The position numbers and the translations under genes are program-made. Positions 1 to 9,350 of a DNA stretch of 64,000 nucleotides are shown piece by piece; position 1 is the first letter of the stretch; each line of letters begins with the position of its first letter. The DNA lies in contig NC_019757.1 in the NCBI RefSeq assembly GCF_000317535.1, positions 4,057,501 through 4,121,500 of the forward strand, written 5' to 3'. This stretch comes from Cylindrospermum stagnale PCC 7417. GTDB taxonomy: Bacteria; Cyanobacteriota; Cyanobacteriia; Cyanobacteriales; Nostocaceae. The notes below the pieces were generated by a model, which saw only the letters and a program-made list of their open reading frames with translations, ran no database searches and was not told the origin of the DNA.

Positions 1-2
1 GC

Positions 3-89
3 AGTGCAGAAGTATTTTTAACCCTGTCTAACATCTTGATTGTGGTGGGTTTTCGCCAAGCTGTGCAGCAACTAAAAACCAAAAATTAG
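3..89 (+). CDS. 3' end of an unidentified gene (partial)
   Basis: An open frame enters from the left edge and ends at a TAG at 87-89. The 28 visible residues run SAEVFLTLSNILIVVGFRQ and then a short polar tail ending LKTKN. The hydrophobic stretch could be the end of a last membrane segment. Too little is present to name the protein. It runs in the same direction as hisA, 150 bp downstream. Confidence 0.4.
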   Translation, partial: SAEVFLTLSNILIVVGFRQAVQQLKTKN

Positions 90-143
90 CATTTTCAATT
101 CAAAGCCTCTCTCCGTTGCGGAGAGAGGAATGGAAGCGAGGTC

Positions 144-247
144 AAAATCTTAACTAGGACGAAAAAATAAATGCACGCAGTAGTAATAGGGTTGACTATA
201 AAGGTTAACCCATGAAAATCTTAACTAGGACGCACAATTAAATGGAC
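144..247 (+). repeat. Imperfect direct repeat in the hisA leader
   Basis: The 18-mer AAAATCTTAACTAGGACG occurs at 144-161 and again at 215-232. Both copies are followed by an A-rich stretch and an ATG (171 and 242). The second ATG starts hisA. The first opens a 14-codon frame (MHAVVIGLTIKVNP) that stops at 213-215, just as the second copy begins. This looks like a local duplication of the translation-start region. Confidence 0.6.
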
Positions 248-1015
248 GTAATACCAGCAATTGATTTACTCGAAGGTCGTTGTGTGCGACTGTATCAGGG
301 AGACTATGAAAAATCGCAAGTATTCAGCGAGAACCCAGTAGATATTGCTAAAGTATGGGTAGATCAAGGTGCGACCAGACTGCACATAGTTGATTTAGAT
401 GGGGCAAAAGCCGGTAAGATAGTTAATATTGGCGCAATTGAAGCGATCGCTAAATCTGTATCAGTTCCCATTGAAGTCGGCGGCGGATTGCGCGATCGCT
501 CCAGCATACAACAATTATTTGATCTTGGCATCCAATGGGGCATACTCGGCACCATCGCCGTAGAACAACCCCAGCTAGTGCAAGAACTCTGCCAAGAATT
601 CCCCGGAAAGATTATTATCGGCATAGATGCCCGTAACGGACTAGTCGCAACTCGTGGTTGGTTAGAAACCTCAGAAGTTTTAGCCACCCAACTAGCAGTG
701 CAAATGCAAGAATTAGGCGCAGCCGCCATCATTTACACCGACATCAACCGTGATGGTACCCTCTCAGGCCCCAACCTAGACGCTTTGCGAGAACTCGCCG
801 GCGCAATAACCATTCCTGTAATCGCTTCTGGTGGCGTCAGTTCTGTTACCGATTTATTGAGTCTATTAGCATTAGAACCCCAAGGAGTCACAGGTGTAAT
901 TGTCGGTAAAGCCCTGTACACTGGAGATATTGCCCTCAGCGAAGCATTGCGAGCTATCGGCCCAGGGCGCATTCAAGATATTCCCCCCAATCTAGATTTT
1001 TCCGCTTTCGCTTAG
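242..1015 (+). CDS. hisA: Phosphoribosylformimino-5-aminoimidazole carboxamide ribotide isomerase HisA
   Basis: HisA isomerises ProFAR to PRFAR, the fourth step of histidine biosynthesis, as a soluble cytoplasmic TIM barrel. The 257 residues match the usual family length. The N terminus [17 protein letters not shown] carries catalytic Asp8. The second catalytic Asp is D129 in the IGIDARNG segment. The phosphate-binding glycine motifs are present (VGGGLRD near 79-84, ASGGVSS near 198, and the VGKALY region near the end). No other his gene is adjacent, which is usual in cyanobacteria where his genes are scattered. The ATG lies in the second copy of a duplicated leader segment. Identification is secure. 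Confidence 0.97.
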   Translation: MDVIPAIDLLEGRCVRLYQGDYEKSQVFSENPVDIAKVWVDQGATRLHIVDLDGAKAGKIVNIGAIEAIAKSVSVPIEVGGGLRDRSSIQQLFDLGIQWGILGTIAVEQPQLVQELCQEFPGKIIIGIDARNGLVATRGWLETSEVLATQLAVQMQELGAAAIIYTDINRDGTLSGPNLDALRELAGAITIPVIASGGVSSVTDLLSLLALEPQGVTGVIVGKALYTGDIALSEALRAIGPGRIQDIPPNLDFSAFA

Positions 1016-1086
1016 AAACTTGTAATTTAAAAAATATCCAACCTGTAGGGTGCGTTATGATTCTGGCTAATGCACCTTTTCTTAAC

Positions 1087-3051
1087 GTTTCAATCCCTAA
1101 TAGGGATTTTGATGAATTGCAACATCGCGGATGTTTGGAGTTTGGCGGCTTGGTTGTTTCAATCCCTAATAGGGATTTTGATGAATTGCAACAGCACTAC
1201 TGCCTACGCCAATGTTTCAATTGGTAGTTTCAATCCCTAATAGGGATTTTGATGAATTGCAACCTGGAAATAATCTCAATTTTGCAGCAGCTTCTGGGTT
1301 TCAATCCCTAATAGGGATTTTGGTGAATTGCAACTGGTATGATTTAATAGCTGAAGTGGCGGAGCGGTGTTTCAATCCCTAATAGGGATTTTGGTGAATT
1401 GCAACTCACCACTTACATAGATAGATGTTTTTAAAGTGTTTCAATCCCTAATAGGGATTTTGGTGAATTGCAACTTATCAGCACTGCACTGTCTTGGTTA
1501 TTCATCAGGTTTCAATCCCTAATAGGGATTTTGGTGAATTGCAACGCTACTCGCAGCTTCACAATGGACTCTTTAAGATTTTCGTTTCAATCCCTAATAG
1601 GGATTTTGGTGAATTGCAACTATTCGCCAGTAGCGCAGGTAGGAACAGAGCAAGGTAGTTTCAATCCCTAATAGGGATTTTGGTGAATTGCAACGTGGTA
1701 ATGTGCAGGTTGTTGCAGCTACTCCAGGTTTCAATCCCTAATAGGGATTTTGGTGAATTGCAACTTGCTCAATTCATCTGGCAAGGTTAATAAGTTTGGT
1801 TTCAATCCCTAATAGGGATTTTGGTGAATTGCAACTTCGCCTCCAGCGTCCACCATCATTCATCTTTGAAGTTTCAATCCCTAATAGGGATTTTGGTGAA
1901 TTGCAACTACCAGAAGTGCAAGCGATTTGGCGGGAGCGGCTTGTTTCAATCCCTAATAGGGATTTTGGTGAATTGCAACTGGGCAACCAATAAGCTTAAA
2001 AATACTGTCTCAAGTTTCAATCCCTAATAGGGATTTTGGTGAATTGCAACTTAACTGTTGATTTTTGCGCTAATTAAGAGAAGCTGTTTCAATCCCTAAT
2101 AGGGATTTTGGTGAATTGCAACTTTGTCGTTCTAAATCTGTTAGATTTAGTAAATTTAGTTTCAATCCCTAATAGGGATTTTGGTGAATTGCAACCTATA
2201 ATTCTTACGCAGTAAGGTTTACACAGTAAGTTTCAATCCCTAATAGGGATTTTGGTGAATTGCAACTACAAGACGTAGGCTACGGCTTACTGCAAGGTAG
2301 TGTTTCAATCCCTAATAGGGATTTTGGTGAATTGCAACGAAATTTTTACGCTACACCCGACACACCACAGGAGTTTCAATCCCTAATAGGGATTTTGGTG
2401 AATTGCAACTCGTCTATTAGTGCAATAAAATATCCCTTAATAGGGTTTCAATCCCTAATAGGGATTTTGGTGAATTGCAACGCCAAGTACAGTAATTATC
2501 TTTGCGGCGTTCTCGTTTCAATCCCTAATAGGGATTTTGGTGAATTGCAACTGCTATTACCAAAGTGGAAGATTCTACTGTTGTTGGTTTCAATCCCTAA
2601 TAGGGATTTTGGTGAATTGCAACGCTTTATATGTCTACTTCCCTAGAAACTTTGCGTTTCAATCCCTAATAGGGATTTTGGTGAATTGCAACGGTGTATA
2701 TGAGAAGCGCCACATCTGGGTGGATGCGTTTCAATCCCTAATAGGGATTTTGGTGAATTGCAACCTGTGCGAAAAAGAAGTATGTATATTGTGCCCAGTT
2801 TCAATCCCTAATAGGGATTTTGGTGAATTGCAACTTAAAAAATCCTATGCTGAGAATAATATCAGTTTAGTTTCAATCCCTAATAGGGATTTTGGTGAAT
2901 TGCAACCTTTTTCCTCTGAGTTTAGCCGTGCATATACAAGGTTGTTTCAATCCCTAATAGGGATTTTGGTGAATTGCAACTGAAAATCCAGAGAAGCTGA
3001 AGGCGGCTTACTCCGTTTCAATCCCTAATAGGGATTTTGGTGAATTGCAAC
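1087..3051 (-). CRISPR. CRISPR array, 28 repeats and 27 spacers, no cas genes nearby
   Basis: I count 28 copies of a 37-bp repeat. On the plus strand it starts GTTTCAATCCCTAATAGGGA and ends GGTGAATTGCAAC. The 27 spacers are 32 to 38 bp and look unrelated to each other. The repeat holds the palindrome ATCCCTAATAGGGAT. Read on the minus strand it ends ATTGAAAC, the usual 3' end of cyanobacterial crRNA repeats, so transcription is inferred to run leftward with the leader at the right. The first three repeats (1087, 1156, 1227) carry A instead of G at repeat position 26; the other 25 are uniform. That fits an older, leader-distal left end. Neighbours are hisA and a coiled-coil gene, so the array must use Cas proteins encoded elsewhere. 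Confidence 0.98.
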
Positions 3052-3310
3052 TGCGGGGGTCTGGAACCCAAGCTATATGTAGTTTTCAAGGTGCGGTTGC
3101 GCGGATCGATCATAAATATACCATTTCAGCGATCGTTTGAAAAGAGGAGGGAAAATAAAAAACGCTAAAACCTATATACAGCAAGCATTTCCAGGTTTGC
3201 GCGGATCGAAATTTGGTAAAAAGCCTGGAAACCCTTGCGGGAATTGGGATAGAGGCACTTTTTTTCGCACTCGATTTTGTACACCTACCCATCCGCGCAA
3301 ATAACGCTCA
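3052..3310 (-). promoter_or_regulatory. Putative CRISPR leader with a repeated TTGCGCGGATCGA motif
   Basis: This non-coding stretch borders the leader-proximal repeat if the array runs leftward. TTGCGCGGATCGA occurs at 3097-3109 and again at 3197-3209, exactly 100 bp apart. Each copy is preceded by CTATAT (3073 and 3172). A third, inverted core, ATCCGCGCAA, lies at 3291-3300. The rest is AT-rich with an A-rich tract near 3150-3165. Promoter and motif function are inferences. Confidence 0.55.
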
Positions 3311-3680
3311 AAAACCAAGCTAGAAGAGGATTCGGAAAAAAGTTACTAATAGTTTCTAGGTATACTCCACCCAATATACCCAAATTTTACCGAAAAACGA
3401 GCTAGAGCGACTTTAGTGCCATTGCCGATACATAAAATATTTAAGCCTTATTCATTGACAAAAAGCCATAAATATAGTACGAGGTTTTGTTCATTGAAAG
3501 TCTTATAGATTGTGCGTTAGGGAACGCACCCTACGGAGAAAGTTGTGTAAAGAGACGCATCAAAAAAGCGTGAAAAGAGGGTAAATTTTTACGGTGCGTA
3601 AGTCCTACTGTATTCGTAGGGGTACAGCACTACTCATTGGTGTCTACTTAAGCTCAAACCGTTGTCCCACAAACGTTTCA

Positions 3681-3751
3681 CCCCACCCCTCAATCCCCTC
3701 CCCTCAAGAGGGGAGGGGAGGTTTTGCGTCAGCAAAACCGGGGTGGGGTTC
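3681..3751. repeat. Dispersed GC-rich palindromic element
   Basis: Nested inverted repeats: the outer CCCCACCCC (from 3681) matches GGGGTGGGG near 3740-3748, an inner hairpin CCCCTCCCCTC / GGGGAGGGGAG lies at about 3695-3719, and GTTTTGC / GCAAAAC lies at 3721-3738. Elements of this look are common between genes in Nostoc genomes. The stretch 3311-3880 otherwise holds no gene I can support. Confidence 0.6.
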
Positions 3752-3883
3752 TTTGGGATTGGTTGGTAATTGGATAAGTTTGATATAACGCCATTACAAG
3801 GGTTTCATCTTAAGTTGACACGTATGAGCAGTGCTGTACCCCCCAACGCTCATAGCTCAAAACGACAAAATCTAACAATCAGC

Positions 3884-4966
3884 TTATTTATTCTTCACCT
3901 GACTCTTTGCTTGTTCCAAAGCTATTTCTTTAATAGCCTGATAGGAATTGACATTAGAAGTTCCCTCAATTGCTTTAACAGCCAAATCCTGAACTTGCTT
4001 AAGTGCAGATTCCAATTGTTTCGAGAGGTTGACAAGCCGCGTTTCCTGATTAGTAATCGTCAGTTCTAAAGATTGCAATCTCTGCTCATAAAAACGCTTT
4101 TGCCCTTCTACTTCCTTACCATACAAATCTGATTTTGTCTTCGCTTGGTAGTGAGCAATGCCTTTACCTTCTTCCGTGGCTTTTTTAATAGCTGCTTCTT
4201 TCTCTTTCGGAAAAGCCTCTACCTTAGCTTTAGACTCTTCAAATTCCTTTTCTCTCTCAGCAATAGTCTTCTCCCGTTCAGCCCACAATTTATCTGTTTC
4301 TTGTTGGATTTCTTCCAGTTGTTTATATAATCCTTTTTGCTCTTGTTCGTATTCATCACCCGCTAATTTTCGCTGGAGTTCTAAATCATATTTATATTCT
4401 GCTGTATCCCGTTGCCGAGTTTTGTTAAGCGCTTCATTCCGTTCTTTAATCGTTCGTTGATGTTCTTGTTGTTCTTTTTCCCAAGTATTTTTTTGCTCTA
4501 ATATTTCTTGAGATAATACTTCATAGCGCTGGCTATACTCTTCCTGATAAGCTTTATCATTATCTTCATAAGATTGAATCAGAGTATCTAAGGTATCTTC
4601 AGCAATCTCCAAATTATGCAATTGCACTAATTGCTGAACTTCAGTTTCTACAGCTTGCCTAATTTCTTCTAATTTGGAAGCTTTTGTAGTTAGCTGTTCC
4701 GATAATTCATTAGCTGCACTACCAAAGCCTAACTGGATTTTTGCCAAGCTTTCAATAGTGTTATTCATCTTTTGCTGAACTGTAGAAGACTGAGTCATAA
4801 CTGTTTTTTGTTCTACTTTCGGCTGTTCCTTTGTGGTTACAGGTTGTTTATCTTTTAGTGCTTGATCAAGTTGGGATTTGAGATCCGCTTTTTCTTTGGC
4901 TAACTCTTCATAAGCTTGAAGAATTTCTACCTTGGTGCTTTTATCAGTTGGTTTTTTAACTGCCAT
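3884..4966 (-). CDS. zicS: Coiled-coil-rich filament protein, ZicS-like
   Basis: An acidic, Gln/Glu/Lys-rich protein of 360 residues, predicted to be almost entirely coiled coil (long heptad-like runs such as EEQTTKASKLEEIRQAVETE). It has no signal peptide or membrane segment. The ATG at 4966 is preferred to an in-frame GTG one codon upstream. It is a tandem paralogue of the next gene: both share a central LA.(I/L)QL.FGS..N.LSE.L block and a C-terminal QDLA..A segment. In Anabaena PCC 7120 the pair Alr4504/Alr4505 (ZicK/ZicS) forms a heteropolymer that keeps the trichome straight, and it lies beside sphR as here. The name rests on that synteny plus composition; which paralogue is which follows from gene order. 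Confidence 0.7.
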   Translation of the reverse strand: MAVKKPTDKSTKVEILQAYEELAKEKADLKSQLDQALKDKQPVTTKEQPKVEQKTVMTQSSTVQQKMNNTIESLAKIQLGFGSAANELSEQLTTKASKLEEIRQAVETEVQQLVQLHNLEIAEDTLDTLIQSYEDNDKAYQEEYSQRYEVLSQEILEQKNTWEKEQQEHQRTIKERNEALNKTRQRDTAEYKYDLELQRKLAGDEYEQEQKGLYKQLEEIQQETDKLWAEREKTIAEREKEFEESKAKVEAFPKEKEAAIKKATEEGKGIAHYQAKTKSDLYGKEVEGQKRFYEQRLQSLELTITNQETRLVNLSKQLESALKQVQDLAVKAIEGTSNVNSYQAIKEIALEQAKSQVKNK

Positions 4967-5028
4967 CACAAACCTCTATTTTGAAAAGTCTAAAATCAAA
5001 ACCTTTGAATTATCCCCTATCCATCTAA

Positions 5029-6012
5029 CTATTTACCAGTAGAACTATCAAAGGCTCTCATTGCTAAATCTTGCGCTTGTTTTAATGCGGTTTGGAGTTG
5101 AGCAGAAATACCTTCTATTTGCTCAGTTTGTTTCTTAATTGTCTCTTCTAAAGATTGCACTCTTAATTCATAATTCTGTTTGCTAGATTCCCATTCTTTT
5201 TCAAATAAATCAGCTTCGATTTTGGCTTTTTGGCTGGTTTCTTTAATCGCTTCTTCTCTAGCTTTTTTAACTGCCTCTTCCAGTTCGGTGGGGAAGGCTG
5301 CTAATTTTTGTTGATTTTCAGTAAATAAGGGTTGGCGTTCTGCAAGTATCTTCTCTCTTTCTGCCCAGTCTTTTTCTTTCTGTTGGGTATTTTCGAGAAT
5401 TTGCCTTTCTTGATCGCGCTTTATGCTCTGATATGAGTCAGTATTCAGTTTGCGAGTAGTTTCTAATTTATATTGATATTCTTCTTGCTCTTGCTGGCGT
5501 TCTTTGGCTAATAATTCATTGTATATTTGCAGTTTTTCTTCGTACTCGGCTTGCTCTTTTTGCCACTCTTTTCGCCTGGTGGTGAGTTCTTTTTCTAATG
5601 CTTCCCGTTTGTTAGCGGTATCTTGTTCGAGTATTTTTAATTTTTCTTGGTGTTCTTGAGTTAAAATATCTAGAGTGTCGGCAACTATTCTAATTTTTTG
5701 AAGTTCTTGCAGGCGTTGAGTTTCAACTTCTATAGCTTGGAGTAGTTCGTCTAATTTAGAGTTTTCTTTGGCTAATTTTTCTGATAGTGCATTAACAATG
5801 CTGCCAAACTCTAATTGTAAATCTGCTAAACCTTTAACGATGCTATCAACAGTGTAGGTAGAAGCTGCTGCTAAAATTTCTTGGTTTTTTAGTTTATCTG
5901 CTTCTTCTTGTTTGGTAGCTATTTTTGATTCTAGTTTTTTTCTATCGGCGCGAATTTGTTGAAATGCTTGCAATAGTTGTTGTTTGCTGTCTTTGACTGC
6001 AACTGTAGTCAT
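5029..6012 (-). CDS. zicK: Coiled-coil-rich filament protein, ZicK-like
   Basis: The protein has 327 residues, starts MTTVAVKDSKQQLLQAF and is dominated by Glu/Lys/Gln heptads. It carries the same conserved block as its neighbour (LADLQLEFGSIVNALSEKL, about residues 63-81) and ends QALDLA-like then FDSSTGK. Only 62 bp separate its stop from the start of the downstream paralogue, so the two are probably one transcript. That suits subunits known in Anabaena to depend on each other for filament assembly. It is divergent from sphR across a 421-bp gap, as alr4504 is from all4503 in PCC 7120. A general coiled-coil protein with another role is the alternative. Confidence 0.7.
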   Translation of the reverse strand: MTTVAVKDSKQQLLQAFQQIRADRKKLESKIATKQEEADKLKNQEILAAASTYTVDSIVKGLADLQLEFGSIVNALSEKLAKENSKLDELLQAIEVETQRLQELQKIRIVADTLDILTQEHQEKLKILEQDTANKREALEKELTTRRKEWQKEQAEYEEKLQIYNELLAKERQQEQEEYQYKLETTRKLNTDSYQSIKRDQERQILENTQQKEKDWAEREKILAERQPLFTENQQKLAAFPTELEEAVKKAREEAIKETSQKAKIEADLFEKEWESSKQNYELRVQSLEETIKKQTEQIEGISAQLQTALKQAQDLAMRAFDSSTGK

Positions 6013-6433
6013 CTTCTAACTCCCTTGAATAGACAATGATTAACTGGGTAATACGTCACGCGAAAAGACACCCTATGCAGACATCAGGGTAGCTTTTAAA
6101 TCAGCATTTTCGACGCAGTAGAAATACTGAAAATATCAGGCGCATACACAATTTGTGACAATGGTTGGCGTCTACAAACTGTGTTGTCCTTTGTGGAGAT
6201 GCTATAGTACTCTTGTACTAAACAAACATACTAAATGGGTTGGATATTGTCAAGATAAAATTACAAATATTCACAAATTAATCTGCATAGCTACCAAAAA
6301 ATAGTCGAGGTGATTTATGATATATTGAATTTGTGATGTATGTTACAATTAAATCATAAAATATCCACGAGAGCAGCGTGGATAAACGGAAGTCAGATAA
6401 CTGTTATTGATACAAGCACCTCCTTAAATTTTT
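6013..6433. promoter_or_regulatory. Divergent promoter region between zicK and sphR
   Basis: A 421-bp AT-rich region that must hold the promoters of both divergent units. I see no gene and no clear tandem Pho box (CTTAACCT-type repeats). The sphR start is preceded by AT-rich sequence without a good Shine-Dalgarno match. Confidence 0.4.
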
Positions 6434-7195
6434 ATGTTATCAATGTATACCAGTGACTTGACCAAGTACTCGACCAGAGCGGAGATCGGACAAACGAGCC
6501 GAATTCTCGTAGTAGAAGATGAAGAACTCATCCGGGAAATGCTAGTTGTGGCATTGGAGGAGGAAGGCTATGAGGTGATTACTGCCGCTGATGGGCGCTC
6601 GGCGATAGAATTTCTCAAAAGTTGTGAACCCAATTCAGGTGAGTTGCCCTTTGATTTGGTGCTTCTGGATTTGATGCTGCCGCAGATTAATGGGCTAGAT
6701 ATTTGCCGCTTGTTGCGTCATCAAGGAAACCCAGTGCCGGTTTTGATGCTCAGTGCAAAGGGTAGCGAAACTGACCGAGTTCTGGGTTTGGAGGTAGGAG
6801 CAGATGATTATTTAACTAAACCCTTTAGTATGCGGGAATTGGTGGCTCGGTGTCGCGCATTACTCCGCCGCCAACGTTTAAGTAGTTTGCCACAATTGCC
6901 TGTATTAAAACATAAGGATGTGACCTTAAATCCCCAAGAGTGCCGTGTGTTGGTTCGTGGTCAAGAGGTAAGTTTATCACCGAAGGAGTTCCGACTGCTG
7001 GAACTGTTTATGAGTTATGCCCGTCGGGTATGGTCGCGGGAGCAGTTGCTGGATCAGGTTTGGGGTCCAGATTTTGTTGGGGATAGCAAAACTGTGGATG
7101 TTCACATTCGCTGGTTGCGCGAAAAGTTAGAGGCAGATCCCAGTCATCCAGAATATATTGTGACTGTACGAGGTTTTGGCTATCGATTCGGATAA
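6434..7195 (+). CDS. sphR: Phosphate-response regulator SphR (PhoB family)
   Basis: An OmpR/PhoB-type response regulator that activates phosphate-starvation genes after phosphorylation by SphS. The receiver domain covers about residues 23-140, with acidic pocket E29-D30-E31, phospho-acceptor D79 in LLDLMLP and conserved K129 in DDYLTKPF. A winged-helix DNA-binding domain follows from about 152 to the end (SLSPKEFRLLELF, RRVWSREQLLDQVWG, VDVHIRWLREKLE). The length of 253 is normal. The start may be ATG 6434 or 6443 (MYTSDL); neither has a strong ribosome site. sphS begins 55 bp downstream and phoU follows, the expected order. Confidence 0.92.
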   Translation: MLSMYTSDLTKYSTRAEIGQTSRILVVEDEELIREMLVVALEEEGYEVITAADGRSAIEFLKSCEPNSGELPFDLVLLDLMLPQINGLDICRLLRHQGNPVPVLMLSAKGSETDRVLGLEVGADDYLTKPFSMRELVARCRALLRRQRLSSLPQLPVLKHKDVTLNPQECRVLVRGQEVSLSPKEFRLLELFMSYARRVWSREQLLDQVWGPDFVGDSKTVDVHIRWLREKLEADPSHPEYIVTVRGFGYRFG

Positions 7196-7249
7196 TGGGT
7201 GGGGATAGTTGTTAGTTTTTAGTAGACACAACAGCAACTAACGACGCAA

Positions 7250-8575
7250 ATGCTCTTATTGGGATTTCTTCTGGGTTTGGCGGTAGGCATTGGGTTTTGG
7301 GTTTGGCAACAGGTTCAACTTAACGACTACCTGGGGCGCGTGCTCCAACCGCTGACGGCTCATTCTTATAAGGTGGCACTACCGCTGATTCCTCACTTGC
7401 GGCAAGAAATTGCTTTGGTGAAGCAACAACGGCAAGATTTACAGCAGTCGCTGCAAACTTACCAAGACTTGTTGGATTTTGCTCCACTGGGATATTTGCA
7501 GGTGGATGAAGAAAATCAACTGCTGTGGTGCAATCAGCAGTCACGGGAAATTTTGCAACTGCAAAGGTGGCAAGCAGGACAGGTGCGCTTGTTGCTGGAG
7601 TTGGTACGATCTTATGAACTGGATCAGTTAATTGAGCACACTCGCGATCGCCAAAAACCCCAAATGCGGGAGTGGGTTTTTCATCCATCTGGCGAAACTG
7701 CTACAGAAATCTTGAGTATGAAATCTCTGGCTTTACGGGCTTCCAGCTTGCCTTTACCTCAAGGACAAGTGGGAGTATTTCTGGAAAATCGCCAACCTTT
7801 GTTGGATATGAATCAAGCACGCGATCGCTCTTTTTCTGATCTGGCACACGAACTGAGAACGCCTTTAACCTCGATTCGTCTGGTTGCGGAAACTCTGCAA
7901 AAGCGCTTAGAACCACCTTTAGATCGCTGGGTTAACCGCTTGATGCAGGAAGTTGACCGGCTGATTAATTTGGTACAAAGTTGGTTAGAACTCACCCAAA
8001 TGGAGACTAACCCCAGCATGCAATTGCACTTGGAAGTGGTGGAAGTGCGATCGCTAATTGCCTCGGTGTGGGAAACTTTAGAACCATTGGCACAAAAGCA
8101 AGATCTAACTCTGACCTATTCTGGAATCGAAAATCTCTGGATAAAAGGCGATCGCTTCCGCATTTACCAAGTCTTTCTCAACTTGCTAGACAACAGCATC
8201 AAATACAGCCCCCCTTCTACAAGAATTCACATAGAAGCTAAAATTCTACAAGTGGTCGATTCTCACCAAAGCAATACCAGTTCCCAGCACCTAGAAATTA
8301 ATATCATTGACTCTGGAATTGGCTTTTCACCAGCAGATTTACCCCATATTTTTGAGCGATTTTACCGAGGAGATCAAGCACGGACTCGTTCCCCAATGCC
8401 AGAGAGTAATTCGACAACGGCGATTATTGGTAGCGGTTTAGGTTTAGCGATCGTCCGACAAATAGTCATCGCCCACGGTGGTGCCATCAAGGCCATGAAC
8501 CATCCAGAAACTGGTGGCGCTTGGATGCAAGTCCAACTCCCAGAAGTTGTGGATACCCCAAGCCAAGGCGTTTGA
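7250..8575 (+). CDS. sphS: Phosphate-sensing histidine kinase SphS (PhoR family)
   Basis: Sensor kinase partner of SphR. One hydrophobic N-terminal segment (about residues 1-19, LLLGFLLGLAVGIGFWVW) anchors it in the membrane. A PAS-like region follows (about 73-180, LLDFAPLGYLQVDEENQLLWCN). The HisKA domain has phospho-acceptor H200 in DLAHELRTPLTSIRL. The HATPase domain shows the N box (NLLDNSIKYS), G1 (DSGIGF) and G2 (GSGLGLAI). There is no large periplasmic domain, consistent with sensing through the Pst transporter and PhoU as in other PhoR proteins. It sits 55 bp behind sphR in the same orientation, so it is probably cotranscribed. Confidence 0.92.
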   Translation: MLLLGFLLGLAVGIGFWVWQQVQLNDYLGRVLQPLTAHSYKVALPLIPHLRQEIALVKQQRQDLQQSLQTYQDLLDFAPLGYLQVDEENQLLWCNQQSREILQLQRWQAGQVRLLLELVRSYELDQLIEHTRDRQKPQMREWVFHPSGETATEILSMKSLALRASSLPLPQGQVGVFLENRQPLLDMNQARDRSFSDLAHELRTPLTSIRLVAETLQKRLEPPLDRWVNRLMQEVDRLINLVQSWLELTQMETNPSMQLHLEVVEVRSLIASVWETLEPLAQKQDLTLTYSGIENLWIKGDRFRIYQVFLNLLDNSIKYSPPSTRIHIEAKILQVVDSHQSNTSSQHLEINIIDSGIGFSPADLPHIFERFYRGDQARTRSPMPESNSTTAIIGSGLGLAIVRQIVIAHGGAIKAMNHPETGGAWMQVQLPEVVDTPSQGV

Positions 8576-8681
8576 CGCTCCCCCAACTAAAGTTGAGGGA
8601 ACTTTCAGCCTTAGGGGGTTACCTTGTAAGATTTGTGTTGCACTATAGTTAAAAAATATATTCACGTTTGAGAATACAAGT

Positions 8682-9350
8682 GTGAAAGCTGTTCTTTATA
8701 ATCCCAATCCTGACAGATCTCAGCTAGCACGTGCTATTCGGCGCTTAGAGCGAGATGTATTACGCATGGGAGCTTTGGTGGAACAATCATTTCGCCTCAG
8801 CCACCAAGCATTATTTGCCCGCAACTTAACAGCAGCTGAGGAAATTCCCCGATTAGATAAAAAAATTGATCGCTTTTATCGACAAATAGAATCAGATTGT
8901 ACGGCAATTATGACCATGCAAGCGCCTACAGAGCAAGATTTGCGCTGCTTAAGTGCTTTTATGCAGCTGGTACGAGATTTAGAGCGAATTGGGGATTACG
9001 CTAAGGATCTAGCTGAAATTGCGATTAAAATATTTCCTTATCCGTCTCATACTTCTTTGCCAGATATTGCCGACATGTCTCACCATGCACAGGCAATGTT
9101 AGCAACTAGCTTGGTGGCTTTGGCAGATTTGGATGCCGCAGGTGGAAGAGGTTTAAAGCACCTAGATGATACTGTAGACAATGCCTACGATCGCCTTTAT
9201 CAGACTTTAGCCCAGCAACGGGATGTTCCCGGAGTAGTCGAGCCAATTCTGCTCCTAGTATTGGCCATCCGTTGTTTAGAACGCATGGCAGATCACGCTA
9301 CTAATATCGGTCAAAGAGTGGCATACATCGTCACCGGTCAACGCACTTAA
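8682..9350 (+). CDS. phoU: Phosphate signalling protein PhoU
   Basis: PhoU links the Pst phosphate transporter to the histidine kinase and keeps the Pho response off when phosphate is plentiful. The 222-residue all-helical protein starts at a GTG (8682) and has the duplicated three-helix PhoU repeat. Each repeat carries the metal-binding type motif: LERIGDYAKDLAEIA (about 105-119) and LERMADHATNIGQRV (about 200-214). It lies 106 bp after sphS, completing the sphR-sphS-phoU set. No pst genes are in the window. Confidence 0.95.
   Translation: MKAVLYNPNPDRSQLARAIRRLERDVLRMGALVEQSFRLSHQALFARNLTAAEEIPRLDKKIDRFYRQIESDCTAIMTMQAPTEQDLRCLSAFMQLVRDLERIGDYAKDLAEIAIKIFPYPSHTSLPDIADMSHHAQAMLATSLVALADLDAAGGRGLKHLDDTVDNAYDRLYQTLAQQRDVPGVVEPILLLVLAIRCLERMADHATNIGQRVAYIVTGQRT

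Noticed and set aside
1468-2983. Several open frames inside the CRISPR array with repeated FQSLIGILVNCN or VSIPNRDFGELQ segments
   Set aside because: They are translations of the 37-bp CRISPR repeat in different frames.
3594-3788. 64-codon frame over the palindromic element
   Set aside because: It runs through GC-rich inverted repeats and gives a low-complexity, non-conserved product.
3052-3880. cas genes next to the CRISPR array
   Set aside because: No frame in this stretch encodes a Cas-like protein; the nearest genes are hisA and coiled-coil proteins.
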